Source: Aeromicrobium terrae
Lineage (GTDB): Bacteria > Actinomycetota > Actinomycetes > Propionibacteriales > Nocardioidaceae
NCBI RefSeq assembly: GCF_008039565.1
Contig: NZ_VDUX01000008.1
Location: forward strand, 62,001-126,000
Length of the DNA: 64,000 bases
Reading direction: 5' to 3'
Both the position numbers and the translations under genes were made by a program. Positions 27,094-37,820 of the stretch are shown piece after piece (within the stretch, counting starts at the first letter, position 1; every line of letters begins with the position of its first letter). The notes under the pieces are model-generated. The model searched no databases. It was not told the origin of the DNA and was given only the letters and a program-made list of their open reading frames with translations.

Positions 27094-28167
27094 TTGCGTC
27101 GATTGACCCAGCTTTCCGCCGTCGTCTGTGTCGCCGCACTTGCCCTCACGGGTTGTGGCAGCGACTCCGACGGTGGCGGCAACGGCAGCAAGGACAGCGC
27201 CAGCAAGGACATCTGCAAGACCGCCAAGGGCGACGGCCCGAAGATCGGTCTCGCCTACGACGTGGGTGGCCGCGGCGACCAGTCGTTCAACGACTCGGCG
27301 TACGCCGGTCTCGAGAAGGCCGTCAAGGAGTTCGACGCCAGCTGCGTCGAGGGTGAGGCCACCGACGGCGAGGCCGAGTCAGCCCGCGAGGACCGCCTGC
27401 GCCAGATGGCCGACGGCGGCGCCACTGCTGTCATCGGTGTCGGCTTCGCGTACAGCGACGCCATCAACAAGGTCGCCCCGGACTACCCGGACGTGAACTT
27501 CGGCGTGGTCGACGGCTTCGACCCGGACACCGAGGCGAACAAGAACGTCGCCTACCTCGGCTTCGCCGAGGAGCAGGGCTCCTTCCTCGTCGGCGTCGCC
27601 GCCGCCGAGAAGAGCAAGTCCGGCACGATCGGCTTCGTCGGTGGCGTTCACAACGACCTCATCAAGAAGTTCGAGGCCGGCTACACGGCGGGCGCCAAGG
27701 CCGCCAAGCCGGACGTCAAGGTCCTGGTCAACTACATCCAGGAGTCCGACCTCAAGGGCTTCGGTGACCCGGCCGGTGGAAAGGCTGCCGCCGCAGGTCA
27801 GTACGACAAGGGCGCCGACGTGGTCTACCACGCCGCCGGTGGCTCCGGTGCCGGTGTCTTCGACGCCGCCGTCGAGGCCGACAAGCTGGCCATCGGTGTC
27901 GACTCCGACCAGTACCTGACCGCCACGGCGGAGCAGAAGCCGCACATCCTGACGTCGATGCTCAAGCGCGTCGACACCGCGACGTACGACTTCATCAAGT
28001 CGGTCGACGACGGCAAGGCGCTGACGAGCTACCAGGTCTACGACCTGAAGGCCGACGGCGTGGGCTACTCGAAGTCCGGTGGGTTCGTCGACGACATCGC
28101 GTCGGACATCGACGGGTTCAAGGAGAAGATCATCAGCGGCGAGATCAAGGTTCCGACCAAGCCGTAA
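27094..28167 (+). CDS. BMP-family nucleoside-binding lipoprotein
   Basis: Substrate-binding lipoprotein (PnrA/BmpA family) of an ABC nucleoside importer. 357 residues from a TTG preceded by GAGGAGGA; a GTG 36 bases upstream is an alternative. Signal and lipobox [17 protein letters not shown] (lipidated Cys21), then a Ser/Lys/Gly linker. Mature domain: [73 protein letters not shown]. Family members bind purine and pyrimidine nucleosides, which the downstream cdd, deoA and add genes support. Confidence 0.94.
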   Translation: MRRLTQLSAVVCVAALALTGCGSDSDGGGNGSKDSASKDICKTAKGDGPKIGLAYDVGGRGDQSFNDSAYAGLEKAVKEFDASCVEGEATDGEAESAREDRLRQMADGGATAVIGVGFAYSDAINKVAPDYPDVNFGVVDGFDPDTEANKNVAYLGFAEEQGSFLVGVAAAEKSKSGTIGFVGGVHNDLIKKFEAGYTAGAKAAKPDVKVLVNYIQESDLKGFGDPAGGKAAAAGQYDKGADVVYHAAGGSGAGVFDAAVEADKLAIGVDSDQYLTATAEQKPHILTSMLKRVDTATYDFIKSVDDGKALTSYQVYDLKADGVGYSKSGGFVDDIASDIDGFKEKIISGEIKVPTKP

Positions 28168-28179
28168 CGATCAGAACGG

Positions 28180-28223
28180 GACGGGCCTCGGGCTGGCGCG
28201 GTAGCGTCAGCGCGGGGCCCGTC
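28180..28223 (+). promoter_or_regulatory. Nested hairpin between the BMP and ABC ATPase genes
   Basis: Outer arms GACGGGCC (28180-28187) and GGCCCGTC (28216-28223) pair perfectly over 8 bases; the loop contains CTGGCGC-GGTA-GCGTCAG (28193-28210), a 7-pair stem with one G-U and a GGTA tetraloop. It fills the spacer between the lipoprotein stop and the ATPase Shine-Dalgarno (28231-28240). Such elements commonly protect upstream mRNA or attenuate readthrough so that the binding protein is made in excess. Confidence 0.6.
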
Positions 28224-28244
28224 ATCGTGAGGGAAGGGAGCAGG

Positions 28245-29737
<1,493 letters not shown>

Positions 29738-29741
<4 letters not shown>

Positions 29742-30835
29742 CGCGCCTGCGCGCCGTGGGCCTGGCGCTCCTCGCTCCGCTGATCGCCGTCGTGGTCAGC
29801 GTCCTCGTCACCACGGCCGTCATCGCGGCGGCCGGCAGCTCGCCGGGCGACTTCTGGGACGCCATGTTCAGCAACCCGCTGCCGCGCATCCGGGTCAACA
29901 TCGTCAACCAGGCGGCGATCATCTACATCTCCGCGGTCGCCGCGGCCATCGCGTTCCGGATGAACCTGTTCAACATCGGGCTCGAGGGCCAGTACACGAT
30001 CGCGTCGTTCGCAGCGGCCTCGTTCGCCGGCGCGGCCTACCTGAGCGGCTTCCTCAACGTCGCGGTCGCGATCCTCATCGCGGCGCTGGTGGGCGCGGCC
30101 TGGTCCGGCATCGCCGGCATCCTCAAGACCACACGAGGGGTCAGCGAGGTCATCTCCACGATCATGCTGAACTCCATCGCCATCACGCTCGTGGGCTACC
30201 TGCTCAACCGCTACGGCGTGCACGAGGGCAACACGGTCCACACCACGAACCTCGAGAAGAGCAGCAAGCTCACCGGCTTCACGCCGTACGAGGCGCGCGA
30301 CGGCCAGATCTGGGCCCTGTGCCTGCTCGCGGTGCTGGTGGGCGTCGGCTTCTGGGTCCTGCTCTCCAAGACCCGGTTCGGCTTCGACCTGCGGGCCAGC
30401 GGGCAGTCCGAGACCGCGGCGCTGGCCAGCGGCGTCAACCCGAAGCGGATGGTGGTCACCGCGATGCTGCTGTCCGGTGGCGTCGCGGGCCTGATCTGGA
30501 TGCCGGCGCTGTTCGGGGCCGCCAGCTCCTACGGCACGTCGTTCCAGGCCGGCCTCGGCTTCACTGGCCTCGCCGTGGCCCTGCTCGGGCGGAACCGGCC
30601 GATCGGCATGGCGTTCGGCGCCGTGCTCTTCGCCTTCCTCACGGCGCAGTCCAACACGCTGACGTTCAGCACCGACATCTCGCCGAGCATCGTGCAGATC
30701 ACCCAGGGCATCGCGGTGCTCGCGGTCGTGGTCGCCTACGAGATCGTCCGGCGGTGGCGCTCGAGGCTCGAGCAGCGTGACGTCGCCAAGGAGCTCGCCC
30801 CGGTCGGCCCGGGCACGGCAGGAGCGACCGCATGA
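29738..30835 (+). CDS. Nucleoside ABC transporter permease (BPD_transp_2)
   Basis: 365 residues, ~8-10 membrane helices, of the YufP/NupP permease family. The family block [20 protein letters not shown] (residues ~67-86) and [20 protein letters not shown] are readable, and [20 protein letters not shown] is the cytoplasmic coupling loop. The ATG overlaps the ATPase gene stop and its own stop overlaps the next permease gene start, so the transporter is made as a translationally coupled set. Confidence 0.94.
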
Positions 30836-32037
30836 GCCGCTACCTCAACCACTGGTACGTGTACGTGCTCGGCGGCATCGCCGCCGTCTCGCTGGTGCGC
30901 ATCGTGTCCGACACCGACGACATCACGTCGGCCGGCACGATCCGGGCCGCGATCATCGCCACCTGCCCGATCCTGATGGCCGCCCTGGGTGGTCTGTGGG
31001 CCGAGCGTGCCGGCGTCGTGAACATCGGCCTCGAGGGCCAGATGATCCTCGGCACGTGGGGCGCCGCGTTCTTCACGTACCACTACGGCCCGTGGGTCGG
31101 CGTGATCGGCGCGGCGCTGTTCGGCATCATCGGCGGCCTGCTGCACGCGATCGCCACGGTGACGTTCGGCGTCGACCACATCGTCTCCGGTGTCGCGATC
31201 AACCTGATCGGCGCCGGTGCGGCCACGTTCCTCGCGGAGGCGGTCTTCCCCGACCTCGAGGGCGGCGGTCCGCGCCAGCTGATCGGCCTGGAGACGCCCA
31301 CCCAGGTGACCATTCCCGGCATCTCGGACGCGGCGCTCGACCTCGCCGGCAAGCACTGGTTCTTCGTGTCCGACGTCGCGGCGTTCGTCGGAGCGCTCAC
31401 CACACGCGTCTCGACGCTCAGCATCGTCGTGTTCGCCCTGGTCCTGGTGTCGGCGTACGTGCTGTGGCGGACGTCGTTCGGCCTGCGGCTGCGGTCCTGT
31501 GGCGAGAACCCGCAGGCCGCGGAGACGCTCGGCGTCAACGTCTACCTGTACAAGTACATCGCCGTGATCATCTCCGGCGCCCTCGCCGGCATCGGCGGCG
31601 GCTTCCTGGCGCTGGTCTCGTCGAGCGGCTTCAACACCGGGCAGACCGGTGGCCGCGGGTACATCGGCCTCGCCGCGATGATCTTCGGCAACTGGCGCCC
31701 GGGCGGCCTGCTGATGGGCGCGCTGACGTTCGGCTACACGGACTCGCTGCGCCTGCGCAACGCCGAGGCCGTCCACGCGCTGCTCCTGCTGCTGGCGGTG
31801 GGCCTGATCGCGTACGCGGTCTACCAGGTCGTGCGCGGCCAGCGCCGGGCAGCCGTCGGTGTCACGGCCGTCGGCGCGGCCCTGCTGGTCTGGTACGTCA
31901 GCACCGACAGCGTGCCGCGCGACTTCACCTCGATGACGCCGTACGTCACGACGCTGTTCGTGCTCGCCCTGGGCACACAACGGCTCCGCATGCCCGCGGC
32001 TGACGGACGTCCGTACCAGAAGGGATCAGCGGGATGA
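30832..32037 (+). CDS. Nucleoside ABC transporter permease (BPD_transp_2), second subunit
   Basis: 401 residues, partner of the preceding permease (YufQ/NupQ type). Hallmarks: LGGLWAERAGVVNIGLEGQM (~46-65), FGVDHIVSGVAINLIGAGAA, and coupling loop FGLRLRSCGENPQAAETLGV. It carries a longer C-terminal hydrophobic extension (VGLIAYAVYQVVRGQRRAAV onward) than the first subunit. Overlaps cdd by ATGA. Confidence 0.94.
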   Translation: MSRYLNHWYVYVLGGIAAVSLVRIVSDTDDITSAGTIRAAIIATCPILMAALGGLWAERAGVVNIGLEGQMILGTWGAAFFTYHYGPWVGVIGAALFGIIGGLLHAIATVTFGVDHIVSGVAINLIGAGAATFLAEAVFPDLEGGGPRQLIGLETPTQVTIPGISDAALDLAGKHWFFVSDVAAFVGALTTRVSTLSIVVFALVLVSAYVLWRTSFGLRLRSCGENPQAAETLGVNVYLYKYIAVIISGALAGIGGGFLALVSSSGFNTGQTGGRGYIGLAAMIFGNWRPGGLLMGALTFGYTDSLRLRNAEAVHALLLLLAVGLIAYAVYQVVRGQRRAAVGVTAVGAALLVWYVSTDSVPRDFTSMTPYVTTLFVLALGTQRLRMPAADGRPYQKGSAG

Positions 32038-32441
32038 GTGGACCGGTCGACCCGGTCGTCAACTGGGACGACCTCATGCGCTACGCCACGCAGGTGATGG
32101 AGCGGGCCTACGCGCCGTACTCGAAGTTCAAGGTCGGTGCGGCCGGCCTGGTCGACGACGGCCGCGTGGTGCTGGGCTGCAACGTCGAGAACGCCTCATA
32201 CGGCCTCGGGCTGTGCGCCGAGTGCGGGCTGGTGTCGGCCTTGCACGGCACCGGGGGCGGCCGGCTGGTCGCCGTCGCCGTCGTGGACGCCGAGGGCAAC
32301 CCGCTGATGCCGTGCGGCCGCTGCCGGCAGCTGCTCTGGGAGAACGGCGGGCCGGAGATGCAGCTGAACACGTCATCCGGCGTGAAGACGATGACCGACA
32401 TCCTGCCCGACGCGTTCGACGCGGAGGATCTCGACCGGTGA
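32034..32441 (+). CDS. cdd: Cytidine deaminase
   Basis: Deaminates cytidine and deoxycytidine to uridine forms. 135 residues, the short homotetrameric type. Zinc and catalytic residues: LCAECGLVSAL (Cys, Glu) and MPCGRCRQLLWE (two Cys); substrate loop YAPYSKFKVGAAGLVDDGRV and NVENASYGLG. Coupled to the permease gene upstream by ATGA and to the P450 gene downstream by GTGA. Confidence 0.97.
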   Translation: MSGPVDPVVNWDDLMRYATQVMERAYAPYSKFKVGAAGLVDDGRVVLGCNVENASYGLGLCAECGLVSALHGTGGGRLVAVAVVDAEGNPLMPCGRCRQLLWENGGPEMQLNTSSGVKTMTDILPDAFDAEDLDR

Positions 32442-33592
32442 CGGTCGACCTCACCGATCCCACCTTCGTCGCCGACCCGTACCCGACGCTCGCCGCCCTG
32501 CGCGCCGAGGCGCCGATGATCTGGCACGAGCCCAGCGACCGCTGGCTCGCCACCACGCACGCCGCGGTCTCGTCGACCCTGCGCGACCGTCGGCTGGGCC
32601 GGATCTGGTCGGACTGGGAGCCGGTCGAGGAGATGGAGCCGTTCAACGCGCTGCACAAGAACCAGATGATGGAGAACGAGCCGCCCGAGCACACCCGGCT
32701 GCGGCGTGCCGTGGCGGGCGCCTTCGCCCGGGGCCACGTCGAGCGCCTCGCGCCGCGGATCGACCAGCTCGTGGGGGAGCTGCTGGACCGGCTCGACGGC
32801 ACCGTCGACGTGCTCGCCGACTACGCCGAGCCGCTGCCCGTGTTCGTGATCGCCGACCTGCTGGGCGTCCCGCGCGACGACCACGAGAGCCTCCGCGCCT
32901 GGTCGCAGGCCATCGTGCACATGTACGAGCACGGCGTCGACGAGACCACCAAGAAGGAGGCCGTCGCCGCGAGCGAGGCGTTCGCCGCCTACGTGCGCGG
33001 CGTCGTCACCGAGCGACGCGCCCACCCCGGCGACGACCTGGTCAGCCACCTCGTGGAGACGGACCTGACCGACGACGAGCTCGTCGCGTCCGTGGTGCTC
33101 CTGCTGAACGCGGGACACGAGGCGTCGGTGAACGTGTTCGGCAACGGGTTGAACGCGCTGCTCACCCATCCTGACCAGCGCGAACGCATCACCTCCGGTG
33201 AGGTGCCGATGGCCACCGCGCTGGAGGAGCTGATCCGCTTCGATGCACCGCTGCAGCTGTTCGAGCGCACTGCCACCGAGGACGTCGAGGTCGGCGGCGT
33301 CGAGGTCCGCGCCGGACAGAAGGTGGCCTGCCTGATGGGATCGGCCAACCGTGACGACGCGGTGTTCGAGCAGGCCGACCGGCTCGACGTCGGCCGTGAC
33401 CCGAACCCGCACGTCGGCTTCGGCATGGGCCTGCACTTCTGCCTGGGCGCGCCGCTGGCGCGTCTGGAGCTGGAGATCACGTTCCGCCGGCTGCTCGAGC
33501 GCTTCCCGCGCCTCGAGCTCGCCGGTGACCCGCCGCGCCGCCCCACCTGGGTGCTGCGCGGCTTCGAGAGCATCGAGGTGGACTGTGTCTGA
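32438..33592 (+). CDS. Cytochrome P450 inside the nucleoside operon
   Basis: 384 residues, soluble bacterial class I P450. I-helix VLLLNAGHEASVNVFGNGL has Ala-Ser where the proton-relay Thr usually lies (AGHETT), ExxR is ALEELIRFDAP, and the haem loop is FGMGLHFCLGAPLARLELE. The PERF-like region follows as DRLDVGRDPNPHVGFG. The GTG start overlaps the cdd stop, and the 3' end overlaps deoA by 8 bases, so it is truly within the operon. No ferredoxin or reductase gene is adjacent. A role on a modified nucleoside or on an unrelated substrate is open. Confidence 0.9.
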   Translation: MTVDLTDPTFVADPYPTLAALRAEAPMIWHEPSDRWLATTHAAVSSTLRDRRLGRIWSDWEPVEEMEPFNALHKNQMMENEPPEHTRLRRAVAGAFARGHVERLAPRIDQLVGELLDRLDGTVDVLADYAEPLPVFVIADLLGVPRDDHESLRAWSQAIVHMYEHGVDETTKKEAVAASEAFAAYVRGVVTERRAHPGDDLVSHLVETDLTDDELVASVVLLLNAGHEASVNVFGNGLNALLTHPDQRERITSGEVPMATALEELIRFDAPLQLFERTATEDVEVGGVEVRAGQKVACLMGSANRDDAVFEQADRLDVGRDPNPHVGFGMGLHFCLGAPLARLELEITFRRLLERFPRLELAGDPPRRPTWVLRGFESIEVDCV

Positions 33593-34910
33593 TCTTGCCG
33601 CCCAGGGCCCGGCACCCCTGCCGGGCATGCGCGAACCGTTCGACGCGCCGGCGGTCATCGCGGCCAAGCGCGACCGCACCAAGCTCACCGGCGAGCAGAT
33701 CGACTGGGTGGTGGACGCCTATACGCGTGGCGTCGTCGCGCCCGAGCAGATGTCCGCGCTGGCCATGGCGATCCTGCTCAACGGCATGGACCGCGAGGAG
33801 ATCGCTCGCTGGACCCAGGCGATGATCGACAGCGGCGAGCGGATGGACTTCTCGTCGCTCTCGTGGCCCACGGCCGACAAGCACTCCACGGGCGGCGTGG
33901 GCGACAAGATCACCCTGCCGCTGGCTCCGCTCGTCGCGGCCTGCGGCGTGGCGGTGCCGCAGCTGTCCGGCCGCGGCCTCGGCCACACCGGCGGCACGCT
34001 CGACAAGCTGGAGTCCATCCCCGGTTGGCGCGCCTCGCTCAGCAACGAGGAGATGATGGCGCAGCTCGAGGACGTCGGGGCGGTCATCTGCGCTGCCGGC
34101 GCGGGACTCGCGCCGGCTGACAAGAAGCTCTACGCGCTGCGCGACGTCACCGGCACGGTGGAGGCCATCCCGCTCATCGCGAGCTCGATCATGAGCAAGA
34201 AGATCGCCGAGGGCACCGGGTCGCTCGTCCTCGACGTCAAGGTCGGCTCCGGCGCCTTCATGAAGGACGAGGCGAACGCCCGGGAGCTGGCCGAGACCAT
34301 GGTGGCGCTCGGCACCGACGCGGGCGTCACCACCGTCGCGCTGCTCACCGACATGTCCACCCCGCTCGGCCTGACGGCCGGCAATGCCGTCGAGGTCGCG
34401 GAGTCGGTCGAGGTGCTGGCCGGTGGAGGACCGGCCGACGTCGTCGAGCTGACCCTCGCCCTCGCCCGCGAGATGCTCACGGCGGCCGGCAAGACCGACG
34501 TCGATCCGGCCGAGGCCCTCGCCTCCGGCGCGGCCATGGACGTCTGGCGCCGCATGATCGCGGCCCAAGGCGGCGACCCGGACGCCCCGCTGCCGCAGGC
34601 CCGGGAGACCGAGGTCGTCACCGCTCCCGCCGACGGCGTCCTCACGCATCTGGACGCCTTCGGCGTCGGCGTCGCGGCCTGGCGCCTGGGCGCCGGACGG
34701 TCGCGGCCCGGCGAGGACGTGCAGGCCGGCGCGGGCGTCGTCCTGCACGCCAAGCCGGGCGACACGGTGGCCGCCGGCGCACCGCTGATGGCGCTGCACA
34801 CCGACACCCCGGACCGCTTCCCGCGCGCCCTGGAAGCTCTCGACGGCGCCTTCGACATCGGCGACGCGGCGCCGGAGGCACCCGGCGTCGTCCTCGGGCG
34901 GATTGGCTAG
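33585..34910 (+). CDS. deoA: Thymidine phosphorylase
   Basis: Phosphorolyses thymidine/deoxyuridine to base and deoxyribose-1-phosphate. 441 residues from a GTG with GAGG six bases upstream (8-base overlap with the P450 gene). Diagnostic motifs: FDAPAVIAAKRDRTKLTGEQ, WPTADKHSTGGVGDKITLPL (phosphate site), SGRGLGHTGGTLDKLESIPG (the glycosyltransferase family 3 signature), and SSIMSKKIAEGTGSLVLDVK. The deoxyribose product feeds the deoC gene at 40150-41064. Confidence 0.96.
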   Translation: MSDLAAQGPAPLPGMREPFDAPAVIAAKRDRTKLTGEQIDWVVDAYTRGVVAPEQMSALAMAILLNGMDREEIARWTQAMIDSGERMDFSSLSWPTADKHSTGGVGDKITLPLAPLVAACGVAVPQLSGRGLGHTGGTLDKLESIPGWRASLSNEEMMAQLEDVGAVICAAGAGLAPADKKLYALRDVTGTVEAIPLIASSIMSKKIAEGTGSLVLDVKVGSGAFMKDEANARELAETMVALGTDAGVTTVALLTDMSTPLGLTAGNAVEVAESVEVLAGGGPADVVELTLALAREMLTAAGKTDVDPAEALASGAAMDVWRRMIAAQGGDPDAPLPQARETEVVTAPADGVLTHLDAFGVGVAAWRLGAGRSRPGEDVQAGAGVVLHAKPGDTVAAGAPLMALHTDTPDRFPRALEALDGAFDIGDAAPEAPGVVLGRIG

Positions 34911-34920
34911 GTTGGAGGTC

Positions 34921-35379
34921 ATGCGCGTCTTCAACAGCCGGAAAGAGATCGAGAAGGCAGCCGGAAGCGAGCTCGGGGTCAGCGAGTGGGTGCAGATCTC
35001 CCAAGAGCGCATCGACTCCTTCGCCGACGCCACCGGCGACCGCCAGTGGATCCACATCGACGCCGAGCGCGCGGCCGACGGCCCGTTCGGCGCCACCATT
35101 GCCCACGGCTACCTCACGCTCTCGCTCCTGCCGCTGCTCAGCGCCCAGGTGTACGCCTTCGCCGGCGACGTCGCGCGGGTGAACTACGGCCTGAACAAGG
35201 TGCGGTTCGTCTCGCCCGTCGTGGTCGACTCCAAGGTGCGCAACCGCGTCGAGATGCTCGAGGTCCACGACATCGAGAAGGGCCAGCAGGTCACCCTGCG
35301 TCACACGATCGAGATCAAGGGCGTCGAGAAGCCCGCCTGCGTCGCCGAGACCGTCACCCTGCTGATGGACGCGTCGTGA
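34921..35379 (+). CDS. MaoC-like (R)-specific hydratase domain protein
   Basis: 152 residues, single hot-dog fold of the MaoC/NodN dehydratase family: [19 protein letters not shown] contains the Asp and His of the hydratase motif, and [17 protein letters not shown] is the following conserved stretch. Expected reaction is (R)-3-hydroxyacyl-CoA / enoyl-CoA hydration. GGAGG precedes the ATG closely. The stop overlaps the add start (GTGA), so it is translated with nucleoside genes even though a fatty-acyl role is expected; a link to the P450 is possible. Confidence 0.88.
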   Translation: MRVFNSRKEIEKAAGSELGVSEWVQISQERIDSFADATGDRQWIHIDAERAADGPFGATIAHGYLTLSLLPLLSAQVYAFAGDVARVNYGLNKVRFVSPVVVDSKVRNRVEMLEVHDIEKGQQVTLRHTIEIKGVEKPACVAETVTLLMDAS

Positions 35380-36455
35380 CCGCCAGTCCCCAGCAGATCG
35401 CCGCGGCGCCGAAGGTCGCGCTGCACGAGCACCTGGACGGGGGAGTGCGGGCGAGCACGGTCGCGGAGATCGCCGAGGAGATCGGTCACGACCTCCCCAC
35501 CGACGCCGCGTCACTGGGGGCGTGGTTCGAGGAGGCCTCCAGCTCCGGCTCGCTCGAGCGGTACCTCGAGACGTTCATCCACACCGTGGCCGTGATGCAG
35601 CGGCCCGAGGACCTCGCCCGGGTGGCGCGCGAGTCGGTCCTCGACCTCGCCGCGGACGGCGTCGTCTACGCCGAGCTGCGCTGGGCACCGGAGCAGCACC
35701 TGTCCGCGGGGCTCTCGCTGCGCGACGCGATCGAGGCCGTGCAGTCCGGCATCGACGAGGGCCGCCGGCGCGCGGAGGACGACGGGAACCCGATCGTCGT
35801 CGGCCAGCTCCTCACCGCCATGCGGCACGCCAAGCGCGGCCTGGAGATCGCCGAGCTCGTCGTCGAGTACCGCGACCGCGGCGTGTTCGGCTTCGACATC
35901 GCCGGCGCCGAGGACGGCTACCCGCCGATCCTGCACCTCGAGGCGTTCGAGTACCTGCGCCGCGAGAACGCCCACTTCACGATCCACGCCGGCGAGGCGT
36001 TCGGCCTGCCGTCCATCTGGCAGGCCATCCAGCGCTGCGGCGCGGACCGGCTCGGCCACGGCGTGCGCATCGTCGACGACATCGACCTGTCCGACCTGGA
36101 CAACCCGCGGCTCGGGCGGCTCGCGGCCTACATCCGCGACCGGCGCATCCCGCTGGAGATGTGCCCGTCGTCGAACCTGCAGACCAACGCGGTGCCGGGC
36201 ATGCAGTCGATCGCCGACCACCCGATCGGCCGGCTCAAGGAGCTCGGCTTCCGCGTCACGGTGAACTGCGACAACCGGCTGATGAGCAACACGTCCATGA
36301 GCCGGGAGATGAGCCTGCTCGTCGACGCGTTCGGCTACGGCCTGGACGACCTGCGCTGGTTCACCGTCAACGCGATGAAGAGCGCGTTCCTCCCGTTCGA
36401 CGAGCGGCTCACCCTGATCAACGACGTGATCAAGCCGCGGTACGCCGCCCTCTAG
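35376..36455 (+). CDS. add: Adenosine deaminase
   Basis: Deaminates adenosine and deoxyadenosine to inosine forms. 359 residues, zinc amidohydrolase fold: [19 protein letters not shown] carries the HxH ligands, [20 protein letters not shown] the third His and Glu, [13 protein letters not shown] the catalytic His, and [19 protein letters not shown] the metal Asp region. GTG start overlapping maoC. Last gene of the 9-kb nucleoside operon; its stop shares CTAG with the convergent YCII gene. Confidence 0.96.
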   Translation: MTASPQQIAAAPKVALHEHLDGGVRASTVAEIAEEIGHDLPTDAASLGAWFEEASSSGSLERYLETFIHTVAVMQRPEDLARVARESVLDLAADGVVYAELRWAPEQHLSAGLSLRDAIEAVQSGIDEGRRRAEDDGNPIVVGQLLTAMRHAKRGLEIAELVVEYRDRGVFGFDIAGAEDGYPPILHLEAFEYLRRENAHFTIHAGEAFGLPSIWQAIQRCGADRLGHGVRIVDDIDLSDLDNPRLGRLAAYIRDRRIPLEMCPSSNLQTNAVPGMQSIADHPIGRLKELGFRVTVNCDNRLMSNTSMSREMSLLVDAFGYGLDDLRWFTVNAMKSAFLPFDERLTLINDVIKPRYAAL

Positions 36456-36817
36456 GCGGGCTCCTCCTGGAAGGCCCGGACCTCGACCCGGCCGGCGCAC
36501 GCCTTGGAGCCCTCCTTGGCCCACTGCAGCGCCTCGGCGTCGTCGGCGGCCTCGATGACCCAGAATCCGCCCAGGTACTCCTTGGACTCGACGAACGGTC
36601 CGTCGGTCACCACCGGCGAGTCACCGGTGTTGTCGACTCCGACAGCGGTCTGGATCGGCTGCAGCCCGCCGGCGAACACCCACGCGCCCGCGTCCCTCAG
36701 CTTCTGGTTGAAGGCATCGACGGCCTCGAAGATCGGCTGGAGCTCGGCCGGGTCCATGGTCTCCATCGTGGGCGCCTCGGCGGTGTCGTGGCTCACGGAG
36801 ATCAGGTACTGCGTCAT
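36452..36817 (-). CDS. YCII/DGPF-domain protein
   Basis: 121 residues with the YCII fold: [12 protein letters not shown] at the start, then [20 protein letters not shown], the DGPF motif with its conserved Asp, and [20 protein letters not shown]. Related proteins are often fused to ECF sigma factors or act as small dehydratase-like enzymes; a specific function is not assigned. AGGAGGA lies 5 bases upstream of the ATG, a strong ribosome site. Not operonic with neighbours. Confidence 0.85.
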   Translation of the reverse strand: MTQYLISVSHDTAEAPTMETMDPAELQPIFEAVDAFNQKLRDAGAWVFAGGLQPIQTAVGVDNTGDSPVVTDGPFVESKEYLGGFWVIEAADDAEALQWAKEGSKACAGRVEVRAFQEEPA

Positions 36818-36925
36818 GTCGTTCCTCCTGCTAGGTGGCGCCCGGGTGGGTGCCTCTCACCCTGTCCACGAACCGGAGTCCCCCGATACGACACTGCCGG
36901 AGAAGAAAGTTCGCGTCGAGGGTCC

Positions 36926-37750
36926 TCAGTCCAGGACGCCGGCGACGGTCTGCCCGATCAGGGCGTAGCCGGCGTCGTTGGCGTGGATGTCACTGCGTGC
37001 GCACATCCAGGTCAGCGAGCAGATCACGCCGACGTTGGTCGGCACGCCGTTGACGGGCGTGGTGGTGAACGACTGGAACGCCGTCGCGACGTCGGCCGTG
37101 GTGCCGTAGGGCGCCGTGACGGCCGCGATCGTGTTGTTCAGCGCGACCTGCAGCTGCGTCGTGATCGCGGCGAGCGTCGGGTCGGAGAACCACAGCGCCA
37201 GGTACGGGTTGTAGTAGTTCGTCACGACGATCTTCGCGTCGGGCGCCGCGGCGTGGACCTTCGCCAGCGTCTGCTGGAGGTTGCCGGCGAGGGCCTGGAG
37301 CCGCTGCGCGACGCAGGCGTTGCGGTCGGGCGCGCTCAGGCACGGGGTGACGTCGTTGGCGCCGATGGTCACGGTGACCAGGCGCGTCGTGAACTTGTGC
37401 GCCGACAGGAAGTCGACGGCCTCGGCGAGCTGGCTGCCCAGCTCGTACTCGCAGCGGCCGCCGTTCACGAGCGTCGAGCTGGTCTCGCCGGAGCAGGCGA
37501 GGTTCACCAGCTTGGTCTTGGGGGCGATGGCCTGCTCGGCGGTGAGGACCTTGCCGACGTACCCGCCGTCCTTGTCGTCACCGGCGCCCGGCTGGTAGCC
37601 CGCGGCCAGCGAGTCGCCGAGGGCGACGTACCAGCCCATCGCCTTGGCGGCGCCCGGCGGAGGGGTGTCCGGTCGGGCGGCCTGCGCGGAGCTGCTGAGC
37701 AGTCCGAGGGTCGAGATGACGGCGACGGCGATGACGGCGAGCTTGCGCAT
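36926..37750 (-). CDS. Secreted SGNH/GDSL esterase
   Basis: 274 residues with a Sec signal peptide (RKLAVIAVAVISTLGLLSSS, cleavage AQA around residue 24). SGNH blocks: YVALGDSLAAGYQPG (nucleophile Ser47), NLACSGETSS (Gly block), TIGANDVTPC (Asn block), and DIHANDAGYALIG (Asp and His). Several cysteines suggest disulfides in the exported enzyme. A lipase or acyl-esterase acting outside the cell is expected. ATG chosen as the start of the signal peptide; an upstream in-frame ATG adds 11 basic residues. Confidence 0.9.
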   Translation of the reverse strand: MRKLAVIAVAVISTLGLLSSSAQAARPDTPPPGAAKAMGWYVALGDSLAAGYQPGAGDDKDGGYVGKVLTAEQAIAPKTKLVNLACSGETSSTLVNGGRCEYELGSQLAEAVDFLSAHKFTTRLVTVTIGANDVTPCLSAPDRNACVAQRLQALAGNLQQTLAKVHAAAPDAKIVVTNYYNPYLALWFSDPTLAAITTQLQVALNNTIAAVTAPYGTTADVATAFQSFTTTPVNGVPTNVGVICSLTWMCARSDIHANDAGYALIGQTVAGVLD

Positions 37751-37820
37751 GCAGGGTCCCTTTCGGAGCGGTCGGCTCAGCATGCAACAACTTTCACCCG
37801 AGTGGTGGGCGAACCGCCGA

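Noticed and set aside
36845..36865. GGGTG...CACCC hairpin upstream of the YCII gene
   Set aside because: Only a 5-base stem with no supporting context in a GC-rich gap.
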